Source: JAIOSF01 sp963677755
Lineage (GTDB): Bacteria > Campylobacterota > Campylobacteria > Campylobacterales > Arcobacteraceae
NCBI GenBank assembly: GCA_963677755.1
Contig: OY782506.1
Coordinates: 744,001 to 808,000 of the forward strand
Length of the DNA stretch: 64,000 nucleotides
Direction of reading: 5' to 3'
Each line of letters starts with the position of its first letter. Positions within the stretch are counted from its first letter, which is position 1. Below, piece after piece: positions 56,441 to 64,000 of the stretch. The position numbers and the translations under genes were made by a program. A model generated the notes under the pieces. It made no database searches, was not told the origin of the DNA, and was given only the letters and a program-made list of their open reading frames with translations.

Positions 56441-57271
56441 TTAGGGTATTTCTCTTTGATGTTGTCTTTTTTCCCCCTCTATTATTTGATCAAATTGTCC
56501 TATAAATTCTCCATTTTTTTTAAATATAAAAGCACCACTTCCTTCTACTAAATGTTGTTTTGATAAAAGTTCTGTAAGTTTACTAAGTGATATATCTAAA
56601 GCAAGGACGGAGCCATTTTTTTGATTGATAACTTTTCCATATGTAACTCCTGGTTGTTTTAGTGAAGTAAATATATAAGGATCTGTTTTAATAATATTTT
56701 GACTCTTAATAGCTTGTTTATACCATGGTCTTTGTGTAGGTTTATAGTCTACTTCTATTTTTTTGATTGAGAGTTGATTAAGGTTTTTATCCATGAGTTG
56801 TTCATATCGAAAGATTTTTTCATTTTCTTTTATATGTTTTCTTATCAACCATTTTCCCTCATCTGTAAGATTTAATATTGATTTAATATCATTGGATACA
56901 TTTAAGTTAATCACCTGATAAAATTGGTCATTACTAAAACCTATATAGATGCCATATACATAGTTAGAGTTTAATATATGTTCTATAAATACTGGTAATA
57001 TCTTTGGTTGTGTACCAACTAAAAGTTTCTGATCAATACCATCTATTTTATTGGAAAGATTAATAAAGTTACTACTCAAAAGATCATATTGATTTATTTG
57101 ATTGACTACTTGTTCAGAAAGTCTATCAAAAATTTTTTGTGTAGTTAATAATGCAAATTCACTGTTTGACTTATGATTGATGAATAATAGTGTAGATACA
57201 ACAGAAAGTAATATTCCTATAAATACTGTCAAAATTGATGTTTTGATTTTTATTGATAAGTTGGCAAACAT
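56441..57271 (-). CDS. N-terminal dCache sensor part of the split kinase
   Basis: This ORF codes 276 residues: a membrane helix (~11-31, SILTVFIGILLSVVSTLLFI) then a dCache-type periplasmic domain, with EVDYKPTQRPWYKQAIKS (the RPWY motif) and TDPYIFTSLKQPGVTYGKVINQKNG, typical of ligand-binding dCache sensors. It runs out at GEKRQHQREIP, where the reading frame is lost. The second membrane helix and the kinase are in the next frame. Confidence 0.75.
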   Translation of the reverse strand: MFANLSIKIKTSILTVFIGILLSVVSTLLFINHKSNSEFALLTTQKIFDRLSEQVVNQINQYDLLSSNFINLSNKIDGIDQKLLVGTQPKILPVFIEHILNSNYVYGIYIGFSNDQFYQVINLNVSNDIKSILNLTDEGKWLIRKHIKENEKIFRYEQLMDKNLNQLSIKKIEVDYKPTQRPWYKQAIKSQNIIKTDPYIFTSLKQPGVTYGKVINQKNGSVLALDISLSKLTELLSKQHLVEGSGAFIFKKNGEFIGQFDQIIEGEKRQHQREIP

Positions 57272-57408
57272 CTTATCTCTTATTTTTATGAGTTTTTAGA
57301 AGTTCTATTTTTTCAATATTATAGTTTAAATTTGTAGACATATGTGCCCTTTATAGTTTTATTATAAAGGGTAACACAATCTAGTATCTTAAAAGTATCA
57401 ATTTTTAA

Positions 57409-58524
57409 CTATTCTAAAATATCTTTATGTGCTTCTCTTACTTCAAGAAACTCATCAAGGTTATCAAAAAATATGTATACAAGTTGTGGGTCAAACTGTT
57501 TACCACTTTCGTTTTTAATCATCTCAAATATCTTTTCATCTTCCCACGCTTTTTTATAACATCTATCGCTTCCCAGTGCATCAAATACATCAGCGAGTGC
57601 CGTAATCCTTGCATAGATACTTATTTCATCACCTTTGATACCTCTTGGATAGCCAGTTCCATCATATTTTTCATGATGTTCATGTGCTATAATAGATGAT
57701 ACTTTAAGAAGTTTTCTTTTTGAGTGTTGCAACATCTGATATCCTAGAGTTGTGTGAGTATTCATAACTTCCCTCTCTTCATCAGTAAGTCTTCCTTGTT
57801 TATTTAAAATAGCATCAGGAATAGCAATTTTCCCTATATCGTGCATAGGACTAGCTTCCCTAAGTAGATTTGTTTCTTCCTCACTAAGTCCATAATATTT
57901 AGCTAAAATTTTTGAGTATAAAGCAACCCTTTTTACATGATTTCCAGTCTCTTTACTTCTACTTTCACAAATAGTTCCCATAGTAAAGATAACCTCTTTT
58001 TGAGTTGCTTGAATCTCCTCATTTAAAGAGTAGATTTCAGATATCCTTCCTATCATCTGTTGTTCTAAATCAGTATTTATTTCAGACAAGAGTTGCTTTT
58101 GTCTAAAAACATCATGTTTTAATTTGATATTTTCAATTGTTTCATATAAAACATGGTACATTTGTTCAAAACTTAATGGCTTTAAAATATATCCTGCAAC
58201 TCCAATTTTAATACTCTCTATAAAATAATGCGGGTCACTGTTTGCAGAGAGTATAATTATGGGAATTTTTTCATCTTTTTCTCGAATTTTTTTTGCCATA
58301 TCAATACCGTTTAGATTTGGCATATGTATATCTGTAATTATAAAATCAAACTTTTTATCTTGGTATTTTTGAAATCCGTCTTGCCCATCTACTGCAAATG
58401 TAATATCATCAAAAATAACATTTAATATACTCTCAACCTCCACTCTTAATAGTGCATCATCTTCTACAATTAGAATTTTTAAATTTTTACCAATCTCTAT
58501 GAGTTTTTTTAAATTTTTTTTCAT
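57409..58524 (-). CDS. Response regulator with HD-GYP domain
   Basis: A 371-residue protein: receiver domain (LKILIVEDDALLR, IITDIHMPNLNG, ILSANSD, GYILKPL) followed by a short coiled coil and an HD-GYP phosphodiesterase (ETGNHVKRVALYSKILA, ASPMHDIGKIAIPDAIL, TLGYQMLQHS, AHEHHEKYDGTGYPRG). It breaks down cyclic di-GMP. It lies beside two sensor kinases on the same strand that probably phosphorylate it. Confidence 0.93.
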   Translation of the reverse strand: MKKNLKKLIEIGKNLKILIVEDDALLRVEVESILNVIFDDITFAVDGQDGFQKYQDKKFDFIITDIHMPNLNGIDMAKKIREKDEKIPIIILSANSDPHYFIESIKIGVAGYILKPLSFEQMYHVLYETIENIKLKHDVFRQKQLLSEINTDLEQQMIGRISEIYSLNEEIQATQKEVIFTMGTICESRSKETGNHVKRVALYSKILAKYYGLSEEETNLLREASPMHDIGKIAIPDAILNKQGRLTDEEREVMNTHTTLGYQMLQHSKRKLLKVSSIIAHEHHEKYDGTGYPRGIKGDEISIYARITALADVFDALGSDRCYKKAWEDEKIFEMIKNESGKQFDPQLVYIFFDNLDEFLEVREAHKDILE

Positions 58525-58545
58525 TTTATTATCCTTTTTACTTTT

Positions 58546-60396
58546 CTATATAGGAAGTTGTATCTTAAAAACTACACCATCATTTTTATTAAAAGCACTC
58601 AATAACCCTTTATGGTGTTCTTCTATAATTAGTTTGGACATAAATAGTCCAAGACCCGTTCCATTTTTTTCTAATTTTGTTGAATAGTAAGGATCAAATA
58701 TTTTTTCTATTATTTTTTCTTCTATTCCTCCACCGTTATCTTTTATCTCTATACTACAATGTGTTTCTTCTTTTATTACATTTATCTTTATTATAGGTTT
58801 TTTGATTTTTTTTTCTTGAAAATTATCTTCACTATTTTTTAATATATTTAAGATAACATGTATAAATTCATTTTTATTAACAGTGATGTTTTCATCTGTT
58901 TGATAAGTGACAATAATCTGTATACCTTTTGATTTCATAGGTTTTTCAATCATATGTAAAGCATTGGTAATCAAAGAAGATATAGATACGTTTTGTGGAT
59001 ATTTATCTGTTTTAAAAAAGTTTCTAAAATCATCAATAGTGGTTGAGAGAAATTTTACATATTCTGATATGTTGTTATGTTTTTGACTTATAAATTCCAA
59101 CATAGCATCAATATCTGATTCTTTTTTTGTATCAAATCTCCCACTTGCTATATTGATATCTATAGCAACTATTGCTGTACTTATTGCACTTAGCGGTTGT
59201 CTCCATTGATGTGCTATCATACTGAGCATTTCACCCATTTGTGCTAATTTATTGTTTTGTGTTAAAAGAAGTTGATTTTTATTGTTTTTTTCAACCTCCA
59301 AAGCCATTCTTTGTTCTAAAGTATTGTTTACAATTTCAAGCTCTTTTTTTGTTTTTTCAAGCTCTATTTTTTTATGTTGTAAACGATTATTTATCTCTTC
59401 AGTTTTATAATATTTGTTAAATAAGTTTTTCATCATAGAAGATAAAAAGACACTTGCAACTACCGCAAATAACAACACAACCAAACCATTAATAATATAT
59501 TTAAAAACTTGATTATTGTATGTCTCTTTTTTGTATTTCTTATTGAGTTGTGCTATGAGGATTAGGTCATTTTCAGAAACTAAATTTAGATGCCTAGATA
59601 CAATAACGTCATCTATATAAATTGTGTTATTTAAAATATTTTTTGCTTTATTTGGAAATTCACTTTGAAGTGTGTAAGTTTTTTCTAATTGAGTACTCCA
59701 ACTTTTTTTTGTATCAAAATGTTTTAATATAGAACCTTCTTTTGAAACTAAAATCATATCATATAAAGGGGCATTAAACAATTTTTTCAAAAAATCATCC
59801 ATAAAATAGTTTATGATTAAAATACCATGAAACTTTCCATCTTTTTCAATCATTAACATAGCTTTTTGTGTTGGTTTATAAGGGATTTCAATCTCTGTAT
59901 TTTCTATATTTAAATCAATATTAGAAAAAAAAACTTTTTTAAATTCCTTTTTTTGTGCAAGATTAAAATAGTCTCTTTTTGATTTATCTTGTAACATAGA
60001 AGTCTCAATTATTTTTGCTTCACTGTTATAGTTTTGTTTCTCTACTCTTATTTTTTCCATCCCATTTTTATCTAAATATCGTATTTGCATTATTTGTTTA
60101 TCATTTTTTAAAAGGGTAAGAAAAAGGTCATTTATTGTAGTTGTTTTATGTAAAAGGTAGTTTTGAAATGTAGTTGAGTTTTTAATAGCAAAAAGTTGAT
60201 TTTGAGAATTTTTAAAAAAGAGATTAAAATACTGTTCTCTTTCTTCTGTCTTTTGTATCCCATTTTGTAAGCTTATTTTATTTGCCTGATTTCCAAAAAA
60301 AAGTGAATCGACAATAATATATGAAAGTAATAGTGTAATTGAAAATACTATCAATACAAAATAAATTTGTTTTTGTGTTTTAAACTTTTTACTCAT
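58546..60396 (-). CDS. Membrane sensor histidine kinase
   Basis: A 616-residue kinase. TM1 at ~11-33, a periplasmic sensing domain (~35-300, Cache-like, with YKPTQKAMLMIEKDGKFHGILIINYFMDDF), TM2 at ~303-322, a coiled coil and a kinase core with H-box LSMIAHQWRQPLSAIS, N-box LNILKNSEDNF, G1 IKDNGGGI and G2 GTGLGLFM. It is 22 bases upstream of the REC-HD-GYP gene and follows the REC-kinase gene. Confidence 0.9.
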   Translation of the reverse strand: MSKKFKTQKQIYFVLIVFSITLLLSYIIVDSLFFGNQANKISLQNGIQKTEEREQYFNLFFKNSQNQLFAIKNSTTFQNYLLHKTTTINDLFLTLLKNDKQIMQIRYLDKNGMEKIRVEKQNYNSEAKIIETSMLQDKSKRDYFNLAQKKEFKKVFFSNIDLNIENTEIEIPYKPTQKAMLMIEKDGKFHGILIINYFMDDFLKKLFNAPLYDMILVSKEGSILKHFDTKKSWSTQLEKTYTLQSEFPNKAKNILNNTIYIDDVIVSRHLNLVSENDLILIAQLNKKYKKETYNNQVFKYIINGLVVLLFAVVASVFLSSMMKNLFNKYYKTEEINNRLQHKKIELEKTKKELEIVNNTLEQRMALEVEKNNKNQLLLTQNNKLAQMGEMLSMIAHQWRQPLSAISTAIVAIDINIASGRFDTKKESDIDAMLEFISQKHNNISEYVKFLSTTIDDFRNFFKTDKYPQNVSISSLITNALHMIEKPMKSKGIQIIVTYQTDENITVNKNEFIHVILNILKNSEDNFQEKKIKKPIIKINVIKEETHCSIEIKDNGGGIEEKIIEKIFDPYYSTKLEKNGTGLGLFMSKLIIEEHHKGLLSAFNKNDGVVFKIQLPI

Positions 60397-60412
60397 ACTA
60401 CTCTTTTAAAAT

Positions 60413-61600
60413 TTATTTTGAATCAATTGGTAGAGATATTTTAATTAATGCCCCACTATGTTGTGTTTCATTATATTCATATTGTACATTTTGAAATTCT
60501 AAAGTTCCATTCATCTCTTTTGTAATAAATTCATTTATTACAAAGAGTCCAAGTCCAGTGCCTTGGGATTGATGTTTTGTTGTAAAATAAGGTTCATACA
60601 GTTTGTTGATGATACTTGGCTCTATACCTATTCCATTGTCTTTTATCTCTATGTTTATACTATTGTTATTTTTAAAGATATCTACAAAAAGAAGTTTTGT
60701 CTCTTTGTTTTTCATTGCATCTATTGCATTATTAAAAATATTAATAAAACTTTGTTCTAGTTGATATTCTATTTGAAGTATTGCTATATCTTCTATATTC
60801 TCAATCACGGTGATATTCTCATTGATAAGTTTTGATTTCATGAGATACATTACAGATTCAAAAGTATCTTTTATATTAAAAAAAGTTCTACTTTGCTCAA
60901 GACTCATAGTGCCTCTAAATTTATCAAGGGTAGTTGACATCTCTTGTGTTGTATTGATAATTTTATTGAGATTTTGTTGGTGCAAAGTTGTATTAATAGT
61001 GTTTTGTTCGCAGTCAATTAGTAATCCACCTGCTAGAGTAGATATATATGATAAAGGCTGTCTCCAGTGATGGGCAATATTGTCTAAAAGATCCTTAATT
61101 GCAGTAGTTTTGTCTGCTAAAAGAATTTTTTTGTATTCATAAAGCTCTTTATCTACGGCTAGTTGTATCTTTTTTTTCTCTAAGTGTATATATTGTGATG
61201 CTTTAATAAACACATCGCTAAATTGTTGCCGTGAAAAAGGTTTTGGGATAAAGTTTGTGATACCTAGATTTATAAGATTGATAAGTCTTTGAGATTCATT
61301 ATGTGCAGAGATGACGATAATTGATTGATCGTTGTTGATCTCAAATACTTTTTTAATAAGTTCAATCCCATCAACTCTAGGCATATTTATATCGGTTAAA
61401 ATAATATCAAAATAGCTTTTACCTTCTTGAGTGATGTGTTTTGTATAGAGTTCTAAGCCTTCTTGACCATCTTGTGCACTTACTACACTTTTAAACAAAG
61501 ATTCAAGTACAGTTTCTGTCTCATTTCTAAGGTCTTGCTCATCCTCAACATACAAAATATTTAAATCTTTTGTATAGTTATACAGATCATTATATCTCAT
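60413..61600 (-). CDS. Response-regulator-fused histidine kinase
   Basis: A 395-residue soluble REC-kinase: receiver domain (LNILYVEDEQDLR, ILTDINMPRVDG, NFIPKPFS), then H-box DNIAHHWRQPLSYIS, N-box FINIFNNAIDAM, G1 IKDNGIGI and G2 GTGLGLFV. It is the same design as the kinase at 18581-19717. First gene of the three-gene set with the membrane kinase and HD-GYP protein. Confidence 0.9.
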   Translation of the reverse strand: MRYNDLYNYTKDLNILYVEDEQDLRNETETVLESLFKSVVSAQDGQEGLELYTKHITQEGKSYFDIILTDINMPRVDGIELIKKVFEINNDQSIIVISAHNESQRLINLINLGITNFIPKPFSRQQFSDVFIKASQYIHLEKKKIQLAVDKELYEYKKILLADKTTAIKDLLDNIAHHWRQPLSYISTLAGGLLIDCEQNTINTTLHQQNLNKIINTTQEMSTTLDKFRGTMSLEQSRTFFNIKDTFESVMYLMKSKLINENITVIENIEDIAILQIEYQLEQSFINIFNNAIDAMKNKETKLLFVDIFKNNNSINIEIKDNGIGIEPSIINKLYEPYFTTKHQSQGTGLGLFVINEFITKEMNGTLEFQNVQYEYNETQHSGALIKISLPIDSK

Positions 61601-61652
61601 AAAAACAACCTTTCATGAAGTAATTTAATTTTGACACTGTAACTAAAGTATT

Positions 61653-61814
61653 TTAGTTACCAAATGCTTTTTTTATACTATCAGCAGCATTTTCTGATAC
61701 CTCTTTTGTAGAGTCTATGACATTGTCTACTTTATCTCCTGTTGTTTCTTCTGTGCACCCAGTAAGTGAGATAACTAAAAGTAGTCCTGTAATTGTCAAA
61801 ATCGTTTTTTTCAT
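61653..61814 (-). CDS. Small lipoprotein
   Basis: A 53-residue protein that starts MKKTILTITGLLLVISLTGC, with a lipobox LTGC and Cys at residue 20. The mature part is charged (EETTGDKVDNVIDSTKEVSENAADSIKKAFGN). It resembles small entericidin-like lipoproteins and would be a substrate of Lnt in the same window. AAAGGGATAG precedes the ATG. Its function is unknown. Confidence 0.8.
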   Translation of the reverse strand: MKKTILTITGLLLVISLTGCTEETTGDKVDNVIDSTKEVSENAADSIKKAFGN

Positions 61815-61917
61815 ATCTATCCCTTTTTATGTTTATTATTATAATTATAGAAAAAAGAAGTAACATAGAAGTGTCAGGTTTGAAAATTTGTAAATGTATT
61901 TTTTAATGAGAAATTTT

Positions 61918-61945
61918 CAAAGATACCAAGGATATGATATCTTTG
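61918..61945. terminator. Weak hairpin after the adhesin gene
   Basis: CAAAGATA and TATCTTTG form an 8-bp stem with a 12-base loop, 15 bases past the adhesin stop. T residues after it on the minus strand are few, so it may be weak. Confidence 0.4.
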
Positions 61946-61959
61946 AGTTTAAGAAGTTG

Positions 61960-64000
61960 CTATGCAATAGTTACAATAGATGCACTATTTTCATCAACAC
62001 TAACTTTTACCGTAGCATCTCCATTTGTATATGTTTCAAAAGTTTGATCACCATAATCTATATCTGAACCTTTTACCCATGTGTTTCCACCATCGTCTGT
62101 AAGCTGAACACTGTCACCAGAATCATCTGCAATTATGATTAACTCGTTGTCTCCATCTGTCATATCGAGTACATCTTGCATCGTAACATTAGTAATAGCT
62201 ACATCTGCATTTGTAAGATCTATTTTTTCTATACTAGTTGAAGAGATAGTATCAAAATTAATTCCACCACTACCTAACTCAAGTCTATCTGTTCCAGCTG
62301 TTCCTGCTGTCGCAATATTAGTGATAACATTATCTGTTGTAGCATTAAATGTTCCAGATAATACTGCTGATTGTTCACTATCATCAGTTTCTTCAGTTTT
62401 AAATGTATAACTTATCTCTTTATTTGTAAGTCCACCTTGTTGGAATGTTAGTTTATTTAATTTATCAGTACTTAAATCAATATTTGAGATAGTATAAGTA
62501 TCTATTCCTCCTGTATTATCATAAACTACATTAGCACTTATATCATCTCCATCCTGCTTAAATGTAGCTCCAGCACCAAGTCCAGTAAGTGTTAATATAC
62601 CAGTTTCAGAACCATCTAAATCTCCTGCTTGTGCATTTAAGTTTATATCTACATCTGCACTTGCTGTTTGTACTGTATTATTTGGAGTTACACTATCGAA
62701 ACCATCAACTACACTATTTACAGTAACGGTAAAGTCTTTTAAAACATTTGTATAATCACTTCCATCTTTTACTAAAGTATCAAGAGTTAAGGCTACATCT
62801 GTGGTACTGCTCCAACCTTCTGGTGCTTTTATCCAGACTTTGGGGATACCATCACTAATATTTATAGTCCACTTGTAAGTATCATAATCAGTTCCATCTA
62901 TAGTAACTTGAGTAGCATCTTTGCTTCCTTTTGTAGCTAAAGTTTGACTACCACTTTCTCCTATATAAAGTAAAAATCCCTCAGGTACACCATCTATAAA
63001 CATTGATTTAATAGTTTCAGAACTATCATTATCTATTTGTGTAGCACCACTTAGTGGAGTTGAATTTGTTTCATCTGCATAGATTTGGATATATGTATCT
63101 TCATCTCCTGAACCTGATAAATCAGGTAAATTAAGTCCATCAGCAACAGCTGATACTGAAATAGTAAACTCTTTTGAAGTTTCAGAGATAATTGAAGAAC
63201 CTGTTTCTTGTGCATATACTGTATATGAAAACTTTGAATTTCCTGAAGCATCATCTGTTGGAGTGAATTTTAAACTACCATCATTTATTTTTGTTATATC
63301 TACAAGTGCTACTTTATCAGTACCGTTAAATGTATATGTTCCTCCAGTCCAAGTAAGTGTTCCATAGATACCGCTTGTATGGGTGATAGTTATAGTTGTA
63401 GCATCTGCAGAGTTTGTAGCTCCTTGAACTATTGTATAGTCTGGATTATCTACAGTATCAAAAGTGATGTTCAATGTTGTAGTCCCATCTTCTTGGGCAT
63501 TTGTTACTACGTTTGTATCTTCATCAACATGAGCTTGTGTTACACTTGAAGTGATATCATCAGTAACAGGAACTACATCTACTGAAAATGGCATATCAGC
63601 TGTAGTATCTCTCTCATGTCCTGCACCTGTGTAAGCTGTGAGTTTTACATCAAAAGAGAGTTGACTTACTGCATTATTTTCATTATAGTTATCATCTCCT
63701 ATCATCTTTATTTTAGCTAATTCAGTTTCAATAGAAGTTTGAATATCTGATTTAGCAGCTGTTACTGTGATATAATATTCTCCATTGTAGCTATTAACTT
63801 TACTATTTGTGTAGCTATCATTTTCTATATCAAAACTTACATTTGTTAAGTCACTAAAAGCAAGTGTATATGTTACAGATTCTGTATCAGCTATAGCATC
63901 ATTCACTCCGCCAGTTGGTAAAGAGATATCGATAATACCATCTAAAACAAACTGTGTATCTTCTGTAACAGTAATAGTATTTATACTCATATCAACATCA
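61960..64000 (-). CDS. C-terminal part of a giant cadherin/Ig-like repeat adhesin (partial)
   Basis: The frame is open through the right edge (codons DVD precede the first Met at 63990), so this is only the C-terminal ~680 residues of a larger protein. It holds tandem beta-rich repeats of 90-120 residues rich in Thr, Asp and Ser, with motifs like NGTDKVALVDITKINDGSLKFTPTDDASGNSKFSYTVY, the VCBS/cadherin pattern seen in LapA-like proteins. The last ~110 residues (TDRLELGSGGINFDTISS...) are the kind of domain that carries a type I secretion signal. Codon use is slightly richer in G+C than in flanking genes. No ABC exporter is in the window. Confidence 0.82.
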   Translation of the reverse strand, partial: DVDMSINTITVTEDTQFVLDGIIDISLPTGGVNDAIADTESVTYTLAFSDLTNVSFDIENDSYTNSKVNSYNGEYYITVTAAKSDIQTSIETELAKIKMIGDDNYNENNAVSQLSFDVKLTAYTGAGHERDTTADMPFSVDVVPVTDDITSSVTQAHVDEDTNVVTNAQEDGTTTLNITFDTVDNPDYTIVQGATNSADATTITITHTSGIYGTLTWTGGTYTFNGTDKVALVDITKINDGSLKFTPTDDASGNSKFSYTVYAQETGSSIISETSKEFTISVSAVADGLNLPDLSGSGDEDTYIQIYADETNSTPLSGATQIDNDSSETIKSMFIDGVPEGFLLYIGESGSQTLATKGSKDATQVTIDGTDYDTYKWTINISDGIPKVWIKAPEGWSSTTDVALTLDTLVKDGSDYTNVLKDFTVTVNSVVDGFDSVTPNNTVQTASADVDINLNAQAGDLDGSETGILTLTGLGAGATFKQDGDDISANVVYDNTGGIDTYTISNIDLSTDKLNKLTFQQGGLTNKEISYTFKTEETDDSEQSAVLSGTFNATTDNVITNIATAGTAGTDRLELGSGGINFDTISSTSIEKIDLTNADVAITNVTMQDVLDMTDGDNELIIIADDSGDSVQLTDDGGNTWVKGSDIDYGDQTFETYTNGDATVKVSVDENSASIVTIA

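Larger units (their letters stand above)
54568..57271 (-). pseudogene. CheA-like membrane receptor kinase split by a one-base frameshift
   Basis: Two ORFs are separate frames of one gene: N-terminal ORF 56441-57271 and C-terminal ORF 54568-56319. Removing one base in the minus-strand run of five G and six A (plus 56467-56477) joins them as ...GEKDNIKEKYPNLF..., with no stop between. The joined protein of about 900 residues would be signal/TM - dCache - TM - HAMP - PAS - Hpt - CheA-type ATPase. This is either a real inactivation, a phase-variable homopolymer, or a sequencing error. Confidence 0.8.

Noticed and set aside
61970..63254. Small ORFs on both strands inside the adhesin gene
   Set aside because: They are shadows of a long repetitive reading frame.

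Overview
The window is AT-rich chromosomal DNA from a Campylobacterota (epsilonproteobacterial) species, most likely a member of Arcobacteraceae. The evidence is the 16S rRNA gene, which matches my memory of Arcobacter 16S closely, the kdsA-ribH-nusB-pyrF gene order that I also recall from Campylobacter jejuni, a CiaB homologue, and many histidine kinases with an H-box of the HQWRQPL type.

Layout. 1-2.2 kb: a MoxR-type AAA ATPase with a VWA/metallopeptidase-like partner. 2.3-3.9 kb: small genes (GyrI-like, a PLDc_N-like membrane peptide, MmcQ/YjbR, YbaK). 3.9-5.8 kb: an overlapping pair of exported enzymes (NagZ and acetolactate decarboxylase). 5.9-10.1 kb: an HxlR regulator divergent from a five-gene set (MdaB-like quinone reductase, nitroreductase, ABM monooxygenase, YqhD-like aldehyde reductase, DMT exporter) that reads as an electrophile/aldehyde detoxification operon. 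11.1-14.3 kb: an unusual three-gene operon, with a TusA-like/diiron ferritin-like fusion, an acyl-CoA-dehydrogenase-fold flavoprotein lacking the usual catalytic Glu, and a PhnD-like binding protein without a signal peptide. 14.5-18.6 kb: AlkC-like glycosylase, Nudix, GNAT, a TetR regulator with two palindromic operators and its divergent CMD-family target, and a small phosphatase-like protein. 18.6-24.8 kb: a signalling operon (REC-kinase, REC-PAS-GGDEF, triple-SBP sensor kinase). 24.9-29.1 kb: priA, a pseudopilin-like gene and ciaB.

29.2-31.0 kb is an accessory pocket between tRNA-Cys and ycaO. It holds two small unknown genes and a 537-base non-coding stretch packed with hairpins. On its minus strand lies a possible type I toxin-antitoxin-like module: a strong promoter, a short RNA ending at a terminator, and a 20-residue hydrophobic ORF whose ribosome-binding site is complementary over 13 bases to the short RNA.

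31.0-37.7 kb: ycaO, rho, murI, dnaX and two unknown genes. 37.7-43.5 kb: a complete rRNA operon (16S, tRNA-Ile, tRNA-Ala, 23S, 5S) with a consensus promoter, processing stems around 16S and 23S, and a terminator. 43.7-53.6 kb: lnt, hup, der, an MscS channel, a DMT transporter, a DUF6394-like protein, a K+ channel, kdsA-ribH-nusB-pyrF and tRNA-Ser. 53.7-61.6 kb: a second signalling region, with CheY, CheX, a CheA-like receptor kinase split by a one-base frameshift, REC-HD-GYP and two kinases. The window ends with a small lipoprotein and the C-terminal part of a very large repetitive adhesin that runs off the edge.

All assignments are made by reading motifs; no database search was run.
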